Shown here: positions 15,509-24,289 of the stretch, piece by piece | Layout of the letters: every line of letters begins with the position of its first letter | Position numbering within the stretch: position 1 is the stretch's first letter | Assembly: GCA_945861125.1 (NCBI GenBank) | Contig: CAMASZ010000001.1 | Location: 1-26,617 of the forward strand | Origin: Rickettsia typhi | GTDB taxonomy: Bacteria > Pseudomonadota > Alphaproteobacteria > Rickettsiales > UBA1997 | Direction: 5' to 3' | DNA length: 26,617 nt | Notes under the pieces: model-generated | Databases searched by the model: none | Seen by the model: only the letters and a program-made list of their open reading frames with translations | What the model was told of the DNA's origin: nothing | Translations under genes and position numbers: made by a program

Positions 15509-15688
15509 ATGACCAATGAAATAATGACAGTTAAAGAGCTGTCTGAGTATTTAAAAATTGCTGAGAAAACGGCTTATCGCCTCGTTTTGAACAAGAGGGT
15601 GCCTGGTTTTAAAATTGGGGGTTCATGGCGATTTCGTAAAAGCGAGATTGATACTTGGATCAAAGAACAAGAGAAAATAAATAGGTAG
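15509..15688 (+). CDS. Excisionase/MerR-like helix-turn-helix DNA-binding protein
   Basis: A 59-residue single-domain protein. MTVKELSEYLKIAEKTAYRL forms the helix-turn-helix and VPGFKIGGSWRFRKSEIDTW the wing and final helix of the AlpA/excisionase (HTH_17) family. ATG at 15509 is taken as start; the ATG at 15524 would begin exactly at MTVKEL and is also plausible. hsdR starts 4 bp after its stop, so it is almost certainly in the same operon. Inference: it acts as a local transcription regulator timing restriction expression, as small controller proteins do in some R-M systems. An excisionase function is less likely because no integrase is nearby. Confidence 0.85.
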   Translation: MTNEIMTVKELSEYLKIAEKTAYRLVLNKRVPGFKIGGSWRFRKSEIDTWIKEQEKINR

Positions 15689-15692
15689 GATA

Positions 15693-18600
15693 ATGGTAAA
15701 GTTTACTGAAGATTCCAGAGTTAAAATCCCAACAACACTTCATCTAATACGTCTTGGATATGGCTATCTTTCTAAAGAAACAAGCAAATGGGATGAAGCC
15801 ACTAATATTTTTCCTGAACTTTTTAAAGAAAGTATCGTTAAAATTAATGAAGGAATAGAAGAAGGTGATGCTCAAAGGCTTTTGGAAGATATAAAATTAA
15901 GCCTAGAAAACGAAGACCTTGGTAAGGCTTTTTATGAAAAACTCATAGCAACTTCTGGATTAAAACTAATCGATTTTGCCGATTTTAACAAAAACCGCTT
16001 TGATGTCGTTACCGAGTTACCTTGTAAAAATGGTGATGAAGCATTCCGCCCTGATATAACTTTGCTTGTGAATGGTATGCCTCTTGTTTTTATTGAGGTT
16101 AAAAAGCCAAATAACAAAGAAGGAATTATTGCTGAAAGAAACCGCATCAACAAACGTTTTCAAAATCCTAAGTTCAGAAGATTTGTAAATATCACACAGC
16201 TCATGGTTTTTTCCAACAATATGGAGTATGACGATGAGCAGATTGAGCCATTGCAAGGAGCGTTTTATGCTTCTCCTTCATACCATGAGCCTAGTTTTAA
16301 TTATTTTCGAGAAGAAGAAGTTTTTGACTTACCATCACTGCTAAAGCCAGAAAGCGAAGAAATTGAGAATTTGGTGCTTAAAGATAACAGCTTAAACATA
16401 ATAAAGCACAGCCCTGAATTTATCACAAACAAAGATCCAAATACTCCAACCAACAGAATCTGCACATCTTTATTTAGCAAGGAACGCTTGGCATTCGTTT
16501 TAAAATATGGCATAGCTTATGTGAACGAAAGTAATGGCATAGAAAAGCATGTGATGCGCTATCCTCAGATTTTTGCGACTAAAGCGATCGATCAAAAATT
16601 AAGCGAAGGAATCAAAAAAGGAATTATATGGCACACTCAAGGAAGCGGTAAGACGGCTTTGGCTTATTATAATGTTCGTTATCTCACAGATTATTTTCAG
16701 AAAAAATCGGTAATTCCAAAGTTCTATTTTATTGTTGATCGAATTGATTTGTTAACGCAGGCACATCGTGAATTTTCAAGTCGTGGTTTAGTGGTTCACA
16801 CCATCAATTCACGCGATGAATTTTCCAAAGATATCAAGACAACAAAAGTAATTCATAACAATTCAGGCAGACCTGAAATCACAGTTGTAAACATACAGAA
16901 ATTTGAAAATGATTCTGATGTTGTGAGTTCAAAGGATTACGATGTAAATATTCAGCGGGTTTATTTCCTTGATGAAGTTCATCGCAGCTACAATCCCACA
17001 GGAAGTTTCTTGGCAAACTTAAGCCAGTCAGATGCCAACGCCATAAAAATTGGTCTGACTGGAACACCACTTTTAGGTAATGATTATAATTCAAAATCTC
17101 TCTTTGGAAACTATATCCACAAATATTATTACAATGCTTCAATTGCCGATGGCTACACTCTTCGATTGATTCGAGAAGAGATTGAAACCTCTTACAAAAT
17201 GCAATTAAAGCAGCTTCTTGATTCGATAGAAGTTGAGAAAAACGGACTGGAAAGAAAATTTGTTTATTCACATCCAAAGTTTGTTGAGCCAATGCTCGAC
17301 TACATAATCAAAGATTTTGAAAATAGCAGAATTGCTTTTGGTGATAATAGCATTGGTGGAATGTTGATTTGCGACAGCTCAGAACAAGCTGAAGAGATGT
17401 ATAAAATTTTTGAAGAAAAATATCTGGGCAAATCTTCAGAAGGTCATAAAGTAAAATCAGCCGCTTTAATCCTTCATGATGCTAATGATAAGGACACACG
17501 CAAAGAACAGGTAGAGTCTTTTAAAGCAGGAAAAATCGATTTTCTGTTTGTTTACAACATGCTTCTCACTGGCTTTGATGCCAAACGACTCAAGAAACTT
17601 TATCTTGGGCGCGTGATAAAAAAACATAATCTGTTGCAGGCTTTAACAAGAGTTAACAGAACTTACAAAAAATTCCGCTATGGTTATGTGGTTGATTTTG
17701 CTGATATTCGCAAGGAATTCGACAAAACCAATAAGGCTTATTTTGATGAGTTGCAATCAGAGCTTGGAGATGAAATTGAACACTACTCAATGTTGTTCAA
17801 ATCCAAAGAAGAGATAGAGCAAGAAATTGAAAAAATTAAGGATGTTCTGTTTCGCTTTAATTGCGAAAATGCAGAAATTTTCTCGCAGCAAATAACGGCG
17901 ATTGAAGATAGAGAGTTGGTTAGATCAATTAAAAAGGCGCTTTCTGACTCAAAAAGCCTATACAACCTAATTCGTTTATATGGCCACTTTGATTTGTTAG
18001 AAAAAATCAATTTCCAAAAACTTGGAATTCTTTATCGTGAAGCAAGCAATCACTTAGATTTACTGAATTTTAGAGAAAATCTAAATAGCGGTGTTGATAC
18101 AACAAACATCCTAAATGTTGCTCTTGAAGATGTAATATTCATGTTCCGCAAGATTAAAGAAGAAGAGCTGATTTTGGCAGATAAGCTAAAGAATATTTTA
18201 CGCATCACTCGTGAAGCACTGGCTGCTAATTTTGATCAACAAGACCCACAATTCGCTACACTTAAAGAAGAACTTGAGCGACTATTCAAAAAGAAAAATC
18301 TTAACGAAGTTACTCAAGACGAAATGAATGAAAACATCGATATTTTAAATCAAATTCATGATCGAGTTAAAGAACTTAATCGTGAAAACGCGCTTCTTAA
18401 ATCGAAGTATGGCAATGATCCAAAATATGCTAGAATCCACAAACGCCTTCTGGAGAAAGGAACTCTTACTGAACAAGAACGAAAAATTTTCGAAGCTCTA
18501 AGCAGAATAAAAGAAGAAACTGACGAGCAAGTTTTGCAAAACACTCAAATTCTAAAAAACGAGAGCTACTTCAACGCTGAAGTTGGAAGAAAGGTGATCA

Positions 18601-18701
18601 AGCAGTTTAGAGATCAAAGCATAGATTCGGTAAAATACATAAATGCCTTGGTGGTGCGCGAATATATGGATGAATTCAACGGAGGTATCCGCGCATGGTA
18701 A
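15693..18701 (+). CDS. hsdR: Type I restriction enzyme R subunit (translocase/nuclease)
   Basis: The motor and nuclease subunit of a type I restriction-modification complex: it translocates and cuts DNA that lacks the host methylation mark. The 1002-residue protein has an N-terminal PD-(D/E)xK nuclease (RPD121...FIE135VK137), then a superfamily 2 motor: Walker A HTQGSGKT at residues 314-321, DEVH at 427-430, TGTP at 456-459, and the later motifs LLTGFDAKRLKKLYL and LLQALTRVNRTYKKFRYG. A long alpha-helical, charged C-terminal region probably contacts HsdM. AGGA lies 4 bp before the ATG. Its last 7 bases overlap hsdM. The frame is complete. Confidence 0.95.
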   Translation: MVKFTEDSRVKIPTTLHLIRLGYGYLSKETSKWDEATNIFPELFKESIVKINEGIEEGDAQRLLEDIKLSLENEDLGKAFYEKLIATSGLKLIDFADFNKNRFDVVTELPCKNGDEAFRPDITLLVNGMPLVFIEVKKPNNKEGIIAERNRINKRFQNPKFRRFVNITQLMVFSNNMEYDDEQIEPLQGAFYASPSYHEPSFNYFREEEVFDLPSLLKPESEEIENLVLKDNSLNIIKHSPEFITNKDPNTPTNRICTSLFSKERLAFVLKYGIAYVNESNGIEKHVMRYPQIFATKAIDQKLSEGIKKGIIWHTQGSGKTALAYYNVRYLTDYFQKKSVIPKFYFIVDRIDLLTQAHREFSSRGLVVHTINSRDEFSKDIKTTKVIHNNSGRPEITVVNIQKFENDSDVVSSKDYDVNIQRVYFLDEVHRSYNPTGSFLANLSQSDANAIKIGLTGTPLLGNDYNSKSLFGNYIHKYYYNASIADGYTLRLIREEIETSYKMQLKQLLDSIEVEKNGLERKFVYSHPKFVEPMLDYIIKDFENSRIAFGDNSIGGMLICDSSEQAEEMYKIFEEKYLGKSSEGHKVKSAALILHDANDKDTRKEQVESFKAGKIDFLFVYNMLLTGFDAKRLKKLYLGRVIKKHNLLQALTRVNRTYKKFRYGYVVDFADIRKEFDKTNKAYFDELQSELGDEIEHYSMLFKSKEEIEQEIEKIKDVLFRFNCENAEIFSQQITAIEDRELVRSIKKALSDSKSLYNLIRLYGHFDLLEKINFQKLGILYREASNHLDLLNFRENLNSGVDTTNILNVALEDVIFMFRKIKEEELILADKLKNILRITREALAANFDQQDPQFATLKEELERLFKKKNLNEVTQDEMNENIDILNQIHDRVKELNRENALLKSKYGNDPKYARIHKRLLEKGTLTEQERKIFEALSRIKEETDEQVLQNTQILKNESYFNAEVGRKVIKQFRDQSIDSVKYINALVVREYMDEFNGGIRAW
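18681..18686 (+). promoter_or_regulatory. Strong ribosome binding site of hsdM inside hsdR
   Basis: GGAGGT sits 8 bp before the hsdM ATG at 18695, within the last codons of hsdR. Near-consensus Shine-Dalgarno sequences like this are scarce among the housekeeping genes of the window, so it also marks the island as different. Confidence 0.7.
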
Positions 18702-20332
18702 CGCTAGATTTCGAACGTAAAACAAAAGAATTAATCGATGGGTTAAAAGGAGTTTGTGCTTCTTACGGGCTTGGTAATGATGGCAACGAATTTAAAATTA
18801 TCACTCAGGTTTTTCTCTATAAATTTCTAAACGACAAATTCGCTTTTGAGATCAAAAAAATAGACAGCAAAATCAAAAACTCATCTCCTTGGGAAAAAGC
18901 CGTTGCAGCTTTATCAGAAGATGAATTTGAGATGCTAAAATTACAGCTTCCTGCAGATACTGCTCGCCTTAAGACTGAACATTTCATTTCAACTCTTTTT
19001 GAAAAACAAAACGAGCCAGAATTTGCAAAACTTTTTGATGATACACTGAGAGATATTGCAATTACCAACAACGATATTTTTTCGGTTAAAACCGATGGCG
19101 GCGCTAAGGTAACATTGTTTGATCGTGTAAGTGAATTTATCACCGACACCTCAAAGCGTGATGCATTTTGCCGCGCAATTATTAATAAGCTGATCGATTT
19201 TAGTTTTGAGAATATCTTCAGTCAGAAATACGATTTTTATGCCACGATTTTTGAGTATCTAATCAAGGACTACAATAAAGACAGTGGTGGCAAATATGCT
19301 GAATATTACACGCCTCATGCTGTAGGAAAAATTATGGCAGCAATTCTAGTGCCAAGTGAAGTTCAAGGAAAAGTTCAAAATGTTACCTGCTATGATCCTT
19401 CTGCTGGTTCTGGAACTTTGTTGATGAATATCGCTCACGCCATTGGTGAAAATAGATGCAGTATTTACTCGCAAGATATCTCTCAAAAATCATCAAGCCT
19501 TTTGCGCTTAAATTTGGTTTTAAATAATCTTGTTCACTCGATTCAAAATATAATCCAGGGCAACACTATGCTTCATCCTTATCACAGAGATGAAGGAAAT
19601 ACGCTAAAAAAATTCAATTACATCGTCTCTAATCCACCATTTAAAATGGATTTTAGTGATTTTAGAGATGATTTAGATTCTCCTGAAAATAAAGAACGCT
19701 TCTTTGCAGGCATTCCAAAAGAACCAGCCAAAGACAAAGAAAAAATGGCGATTTATTTGCTATTTATTCAGCACATCATTTTTTCTTTAGAAAAAGATGG
19801 TAAGGCTGCAATCGTTGTTCCAACTGGATTTATTACTGCGCAAAGCGGAATTGAAAGAAAGATTCGTGAAAAATTAGTTGATCAAAAAATGCTTGCTGGA
19901 GTTGTTTCAATGCCAAGCAATATTTTTGCAACAACAGGCACTAATGTTTCGATTCTTTTTATTGATAAGAACAACAAGAAAGATGTTGTATTGATTGATG
20001 CCTCAAAACTTGGAGAAACTGTTAAAGAAGGCAAAAATCAAAAAACAGTTCTGCGTGAAGATGAGGAAAATAAAATCATCAATACCTTTAATAAAAAAGA
20101 TGTTATCGAGGATTTTTCTGTAGCTGTTTCTTATGACGAAATTAAAGCCAAAAATTATTCCTTAAGTGCTGGTCAGTATTTTGATGTAAAGATCGAGTAT
20201 GTTGATATCACCAAAGAAGAATTTGATACCAAGATGAAGGATTTTAGTAATAATTTGGATAAGATGTTTGCCAAGTCCAAGACTTTGGAAGATGAGATAA
20301 AGAAGCAATTGAAGGGGTTGAAGTATGAATAA
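18695..20332 (+). CDS. hsdM: Type I modification methyltransferase M subunit
   Basis: N6-adenine methyltransferase subunit that, with HsdS, methylates the recognition site and forms the core of the restriction complex. The 545-residue protein has the N-terminal helical HsdM domain (ELIDGLKGVCASYGLGN...VFLYKFLNDKF). The Rossmann-type catalytic domain follows, with the SAM-binding motif I DPSAGSGT at residues 234-241 and the catalytic NPPF at 313-316, the order of a gamma-class enzyme. The preceding segment GGKYAEYYTPHAVGKIM is characteristic of the family. A C-terminal helix (KEEFDTKMKDFSNNLDKMF) likely packs on HsdS. It overlaps hsdR by 7 bp and hsdS by 8 bp. Confidence 0.95.
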   Translation: MVTLDFERKTKELIDGLKGVCASYGLGNDGNEFKIITQVFLYKFLNDKFAFEIKKIDSKIKNSSPWEKAVAALSEDEFEMLKLQLPADTARLKTEHFISTLFEKQNEPEFAKLFDDTLRDIAITNNDIFSVKTDGGAKVTLFDRVSEFITDTSKRDAFCRAIINKLIDFSFENIFSQKYDFYATIFEYLIKDYNKDSGGKYAEYYTPHAVGKIMAAILVPSEVQGKVQNVTCYDPSAGSGTLLMNIAHAIGENRCSIYSQDISQKSSSLLRLNLVLNNLVHSIQNIIQGNTMLHPYHRDEGNTLKKFNYIVSNPPFKMDFSDFRDDLDSPENKERFFAGIPKEPAKDKEKMAIYLLFIQHIIFSLEKDGKAAIVVPTGFITAQSGIERKIREKLVDQKMLAGVVSMPSNIFATTGTNVSILFIDKNNKKDVVLIDASKLGETVKEGKNQKTVLREDEENKIINTFNKKDVIEDFSVAVSYDEIKAKNYSLSAGQYFDVKIEYVDITKEEFDTKMKDFSNNLDKMFAKSKTLEDEIKKQLKGLKYE

Positions 20333-21473
20333 TCTTCTGCCTTTCAAACTAGGTGAAATAACTAACAATTTTAATAATCTTAGGATTCCCCTATCGATGA
20401 AACAAAGGGAATCAATAGCAAAAGTTTACAGATACTATGGAGCTCAAGGAATTGTTGATTATGTCGATGATTATTTGTTTGATGGGGATTATATCTTGGT
20501 TGCAGAAGATGGAGAAAATTTAAAATCGCAAAAAAACAATGTATGCAACTATGTAAATGGAAAGTTTTGGGTTAATAATCATGCCCATATTATTAATGCA
20601 AAAAAAGGTCATGATACCAGATATCTATACTACAAATTAAATTTAGTAAACTTTCGTAATTATGTTACTGGATCTGCGCAGCCAAAGTTAACAAAAGATA
20701 ATCTGAATTCCATTCTTCTTTATATTCATGAAGGAGAAGATCAAAAAAGAATTGGCGACATTCTTTCAGCTCTTGATACAAAAATTGAACTCAACAATCA
20801 AATCAACGCCGAGTTGGAAAAAATGGCAAAAGCCATTTATGATTATTGGTTTGTGCAATTCGATTTTCCCGATGCAAATGGTAAACCTTACAAATCGTCA
20901 GGTGGTAAGATGATATGGAACGAGCAACTAAAAAGAGAAATTCCAAACGAGTGGTTGGTAAAAACAATTGGTGAATATGCGGAGGTTAAAAAAGGAGATT
21001 TGATTACCGAAAAAGATGCAAAAAAAGGAGATATTAAAGTTGTGGCTGCTGGTATAGGTTTTTCATATTTTCATTCTGAACACAATAGAGATGAGAATAC
21101 TATTACAATTAGCGGCTCTGGTGCTAATGCAGGGTTTATTAATTTTTGGAGAGAGCCAATTTTTGCATCTGATTGCATTACGGTAAGAGGAAAAAATGAC
21201 GCTGATACAATATTGATACTGCATCACTTAAAGTTCATTCAGAATCACATATTGAGTCAAGCCACTGGATCGGCACAGCCACATGTCTATCCAAGCGATA
21301 TTAAAATATTAAATTATGCAATACCTAGCGATTCTCTAATCAGCGAATTTAGTAGGTTAGTGATTCCAATGAACAAAAGAATCGCAAATAACTTAAAAGA
21401 AAATCAAGAGCTTGTAAAAATTCGCGATTGGCTTTTACCAATGTTAATGAATGGTCAGGTAAAAGTTTTATAG
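20325..21473 (+). CDS. hsdS: Type I specificity subunit S
   Basis: Recognises the split DNA target and orients two HsdM subunits. The 382-residue protein shows the expected two-repeat plan. The first target-recognition domain covers about residues 1-140 and ends GSAQPKLTKDNL. A conserved coiled-coil spacer follows, about 147-180 (LSALDTKIELNNQINAELEK, MAKAIYDYWF). The second target-recognition domain (about 205-345) again contains GSAQPHVYPSDI, and the second coiled coil ends RDWLLPMLMNGQVKV. The two domains differ in sequence, so the site should be asymmetric and bipartite; the bases read cannot be deduced here. The frame is intact, so the system may be active. Confidence 0.93.
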   Translation: MNNLLPFKLGEITNNFNNLRIPLSMKQRESIAKVYRYYGAQGIVDYVDDYLFDGDYILVAEDGENLKSQKNNVCNYVNGKFWVNNHAHIINAKKGHDTRYLYYKLNLVNFRNYVTGSAQPKLTKDNLNSILLYIHEGEDQKRIGDILSALDTKIELNNQINAELEKMAKAIYDYWFVQFDFPDANGKPYKSSGGKMIWNEQLKREIPNEWLVKTIGEYAEVKKGDLITEKDAKKGDIKVVAAGIGFSYFHSEHNRDENTITISGSGANAGFINFWREPIFASDCITVRGKNDADTILILHHLKFIQNHILSQATGSAQPHVYPSDIKILNYAIPSDSLISEFSRLVIPMNKRIANNLKENQELVKIRDWLLPMLMNGQVKVL

Positions 21474-21477
21474 ATTT

Positions 21478-21484
21478 AAAGGAG
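21478..21484 (+). promoter_or_regulatory. Ribosome binding site that fixes the DUF4268 gene start
   Basis: AAAGGAG lies 6 bp before the ATG at 21491, just after the hsdS stop. The same frame is open back to 21428 inside hsdS, but that segment is the hsdS end read out of frame. Confidence 0.75.
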
Positions 21485-21490
21485 AAAATT

Positions 21491-22444
21491 ATGCTTGGAA
21501 AACTAGAAAAAGTCGATCTCAAAACTATCTGGGAAAATGAAGCCTATAACTTCACGCCATGGCTTGCTCAAAAAGAAAATTTGGAAATGCTGGGAGAAGT
21601 GATTGGAATGGAGCTAGAACTCGAAGCTCAGGAAAAAGATGTAGGTCCGTTTAGAGCGGATATTTTATGTAAGAATACCGAAGATGAAAGCTTAGTTTTA
21701 ATCGAAAACCAAATCGAAAGAACTGATCACAAACATCTTGGTCAGCTTTTAACTTATGCGGCAGGATTGCAATCAGTTGTGATTGTATGGGTGGCTTCAA
21801 AATTTACTGAAGAACATCGCAAAGCACTTGATTGGTTGAATGACATCACTGATGAAAGATTCAGCTTTTTTGGATTGGAAGTTGAGTTATGGAAAATTGG
21901 TAATTCGCCAGTCGCACCAAAATTTAACATCGTTTCTCAGCCTAATAATTGGAGCAAGACTGTAGCTAGGGCGGCAAAAAATCTTGATAACCAAGAAACA
22001 AGTGAAACTAAAGGTTTACAATATCGCTATTGGCAAAATTTTATTTCTTATCTTGAAAATTCTTCATCAAAACTTCGCCCACAGGCTCCAAGCCCAAAAC
22101 ATTGGTTAACTTTTTCTATTGGACGCAGCGGTTTTCATGTAAACGCACTTTTAAACACTGTGACAAACAGAATTGGTGTTGAATTGGTAATTGCTGATAA
22201 AGATGGGGAAAAAGCGTTTTATCACCTTCTTGCGGATGATAAAGAGGCAATTGAAAGGGAAATGGGAAGTGCTTTGGAATGGAGAGAAAATCCGGAAAAG
22301 AACAGATCGAGCATTCTTTTATTTTTTAACGCGAATCCAGCTGAAGAGCAAAAGTGGAATTTGCAGCATGATTGGCTTAGAAGCAGTTTGGAAAAATTTG
22401 ACTCTATTTTCAGACAAAGGATAAAAAATCTAGAAGTAATTTAA
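21491..22444 (+). CDS. DUF4268 protein with PD-(D/E)xK nuclease-like N-terminus
   Basis: A 317-residue product. The N-terminal half looks like a restriction-nuclease fold: GPFRAD57ILC, then LVLIE72NQ74IERTDHKHLGQLL, that is D...E-x-Q with Gln at the usual Lys position, followed by YAAGLQSVVIVWVAS. The C-terminal half (about 170-317, with RYWQNFISYLE and LTFSIGRSGFHVNALL) matches my memory of DUF4268. Proteins of this kind often sit beside restriction genes; the biochemical role is unknown to me. It is the fourth gene after the regulator, 17 bp from hsdS and only 2 bp before the HEPN gene. Inference: an accessory nuclease or a modifier of the type I complex. Confidence 0.8.
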   Translation: MLGKLEKVDLKTIWENEAYNFTPWLAQKENLEMLGEVIGMELELEAQEKDVGPFRADILCKNTEDESLVLIENQIERTDHKHLGQLLTYAAGLQSVVIVWVASKFTEEHRKALDWLNDITDERFSFFGLEVELWKIGNSPVAPKFNIVSQPNNWSKTVARAAKNLDNQETSETKGLQYRYWQNFISYLENSSSKLRPQAPSPKHWLTFSIGRSGFHVNALLNTVTNRIGVELVIADKDGEKAFYHLLADDKEAIEREMGSALEWRENPEKNRSSILLFFNANPAEEQKWNLQHDWLRSSLEKFDSIFRQRIKNLEVI

Positions 22445-22446
22445 AG

Positions 22447-23877
22447 ATGACAAATCAGCTACTACTCAATCAAAAATATGAAATAGATGGTTTATTCTAT
22501 TTGCCGTGGGGTGATTGCTATGGAAAATTAATCTTAAATCCAAACAGTTTGCATCTCGAACTTCTTAAGAAACTACCTGTAAAATATGATCAAAATCAAT
22601 TTTTTCTAAATCGTGACTTTGTAATACGAGGAGAATCTTATTCTTATGGTAAAATATTAATACTTGATCCAATGGTCACTAAAGTTGCTACACTTAGTTC
22701 TTTTGTAGATGATGAGAAGTTGGTTAAAATAAATATTGTTTTCATGAATATTTTGTCTGGGGAGATAAATTATTCTGACTTGCCTCTTTTTAAAACTTTA
22801 AGGCTTTTTATAGATGGAACAAAAGAATGGTTAAAAAAGTCGGATCAAGAAGTTAGTGACGCATATGATAAAAAAGGCAATGCTACCTATGAAGTTTTTA
22901 ATGTAAAAGTCGATAAGAATTTTACGGTAAAAAACGGCTATATAAAAACATCGACTGCAAATTTTTTATCTTTTGAAAAGAAAGATATAGAGGCTTACAT
23001 CCAATTTGATTTTGAAGAAAAAAAATCAATGGATCAAATTAAAGAAATTTCATATCAATGGCAGATTTTCCAATCTCTTGTTTCTGGCTTATGCACAAAA
23101 AATACTAAGATTACTTTGCATAACGAAAATGTATTTCAAGCAGTTGGGGGCGAACAAATCACAAAAAAAGATACTGCGTTTTTATATTATGCCCAGAGAG
23201 ATGACAGAAATTTTAGTGAGGAAATTTCTAATGTGACTACTTGGCATCAGAAGTATTTAGAAAACCTGAATTATTGTGAAGTTATCACAAAATGGTTCTC
23301 AAGAACTGAAGAAAAAAAGAGTATAGGTAACTTGTTTTATAGCGCATTATCGCAAGCTGTTTTTACTCAAGATAAATTTCTAAATATGGCAAAAGCTCTA
23401 GAAGGCTATTCTGATAGTAAAATCATTAAGTATATTAAAGATGATGATATTAAGAGCTTTAGAGAAGATTCTGAATTACAAAAGGTCTTAGGTAAATATA
23501 TGAATAAACCAAAAAATTTCCTAAAAAAAATTAGTATAGAGAAAAACAGTCTTCAAGATAGGATAGAATTGCTCGTGAATGATCTTCCAAGAAAATTTTT
23601 AAATATGATTTGTTGGAAAAATATCGATGCATCTAGGATAGTAAAACTTAGAAATGACTGTTCTCATCAACAAGCTGGTGGTGTCGGTGACATAAGTTAT
23701 GTAAGAGATTCAACTGAACTTTTCTATAAAATGATGTTTATCTTAATCTATATTCAATTGAGTGAACTAGGTATACCTGAGAATAATATAATTAATTTTA
23801 TTGCAACTAACCAAGAATATTCGCCTATTATTTCAGATTATTTGCAACGCCCAAATAAAAATGGTTTAGAAGTTTAA
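22447..23877 (+). CDS. ApeA-like HEPN protein (probable abortive-infection RNase)
   Basis: A 476-residue protein. The N-terminal part (about 1-280, beginning YEIDGLFYLPWGDCYGKLIL) is strand-rich and resembles the ApeA N-terminal domain. The C-terminal part (about 295-465) is helical and carries the HEPN ribonuclease motif RxxxxH as R402-N-D-C-S-H407 in VKLRNDCSHQQ. ApeA has been reported as a single-gene HEPN anti-phage system, presumably acting by RNA cleavage and growth arrest. Here it begins 2 bp after the stop of the DUF4268 gene and is probably translated by coupling, so it ends the restriction operon. The domain call is from pattern recognition. Another HEPN family with a different sensor is the main alternative. 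Confidence 0.75.
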   Translation: MTNQLLLNQKYEIDGLFYLPWGDCYGKLILNPNSLHLELLKKLPVKYDQNQFFLNRDFVIRGESYSYGKILILDPMVTKVATLSSFVDDEKLVKINIVFMNILSGEINYSDLPLFKTLRLFIDGTKEWLKKSDQEVSDAYDKKGNATYEVFNVKVDKNFTVKNGYIKTSTANFLSFEKKDIEAYIQFDFEEKKSMDQIKEISYQWQIFQSLVSGLCTKNTKITLHNENVFQAVGGEQITKKDTAFLYYAQRDDRNFSEEISNVTTWHQKYLENLNYCEVITKWFSRTEEKKSIGNLFYSALSQAVFTQDKFLNMAKALEGYSDSKIIKYIKDDDIKSFREDSELQKVLGKYMNKPKNFLKKISIEKNSLQDRIELLVNDLPRKFLNMICWKNIDASRIVKLRNDCSHQQAGGVGDISYVRDSTELFYKMMFILIYIQLSELGIPENNIINFIATNQEYSPIISDYLQRPNKNGLEV

Positions 23878-23880
23878 TAT

Positions 23881-24204
23881 TTATTCTTCGGCAGTCATCA
23901 TAACAATTTCAAACTCACCACGGGTTGCAACAACCTTCAGATTTTTTTTACCACACTCAAAATAGCCGGTGTATTTTTCATAATTATTAATCGGTTCGCG
24001 CTCAAGATTCAGAGTAAAAAGATTAACGCCAGCACGTTCAGTTCCTTTAAAATCTTTCAAATCATAAAATGATTTTTTGGCAGAGGTTGCTGACATTGAG
24101 TTGACTGCCTCTTCAAAAACATCGATCAGTTTTTCAATTTCCTGATCAGTGCATTTTTCATTTCTGACGTCCTCAATAAATCCTTTGTAAATTAATCGTT
24201 TCAT
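23881..24204 (-). CDS. Unrecognised 107-aa protein, last gene of the prophage lysis block
   Basis: I do not recognise this product. It is soluble, has no signal peptide, and mixes an acidic helical first half (CTDQEIEKLIDVFEEAVNSM) with a strand-rich second half (GYFECGKKNLKVVATRGEFE). It is convergent with the HEPN gene, 3 bp between stops. Upstream lie an A-rich leader and a perfect GTGTCGCGACAC palindrome, so it may be separately controlled rather than only read through from the spanin genes. A phage-borne regulator, antitoxin or accessory gene would all fit; none is supported by a motif. Confidence 0.55.
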   Translation of the reverse strand: MKRLIYKGFIEDVRNEKCTDQEIEKLIDVFEEAVNSMSATSAKKSFYDLKDFKGTERAGVNLFTLNLEREPINNYEKYTGYFECGKKNLKVVATRGEFEIVMMTAEE

Positions 24205-24218
24205 AAACTTTTTTTAAA

Positions 24219-24243
24219 ATTGGTAAAGTGTCGCGACACCAAT
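24219..24243. promoter_or_regulatory. Possible operator: perfect GTGTCGCGACAC palindrome
   Basis: A perfect 12-bp palindrome at 24228-24239 is nested in a wider inverted repeat (ATTGGT at 24219, ACCAAT at 24238-24243). It lies 24 bp upstream of the 107-aa gene and stands out as CG-rich in an A/T-rich spacer. Position and symmetry suggest a repressor site; a protected or phage-specific sequence is possible. The stem is not followed by a T-run on the relevant strand, so a terminator is unlikely. Confidence 0.35.
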
Positions 24244-24289
24244 GAAGGCTTCGTTTTAAACACTTATCAAGTGGAATGATTGAGAATCT

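Noticed and set aside
16879..17292. 137-aa minus-strand ORF within hsdR
   Set aside because: Lies across the conserved motor motifs of hsdR and shows no family features; a shadow frame.
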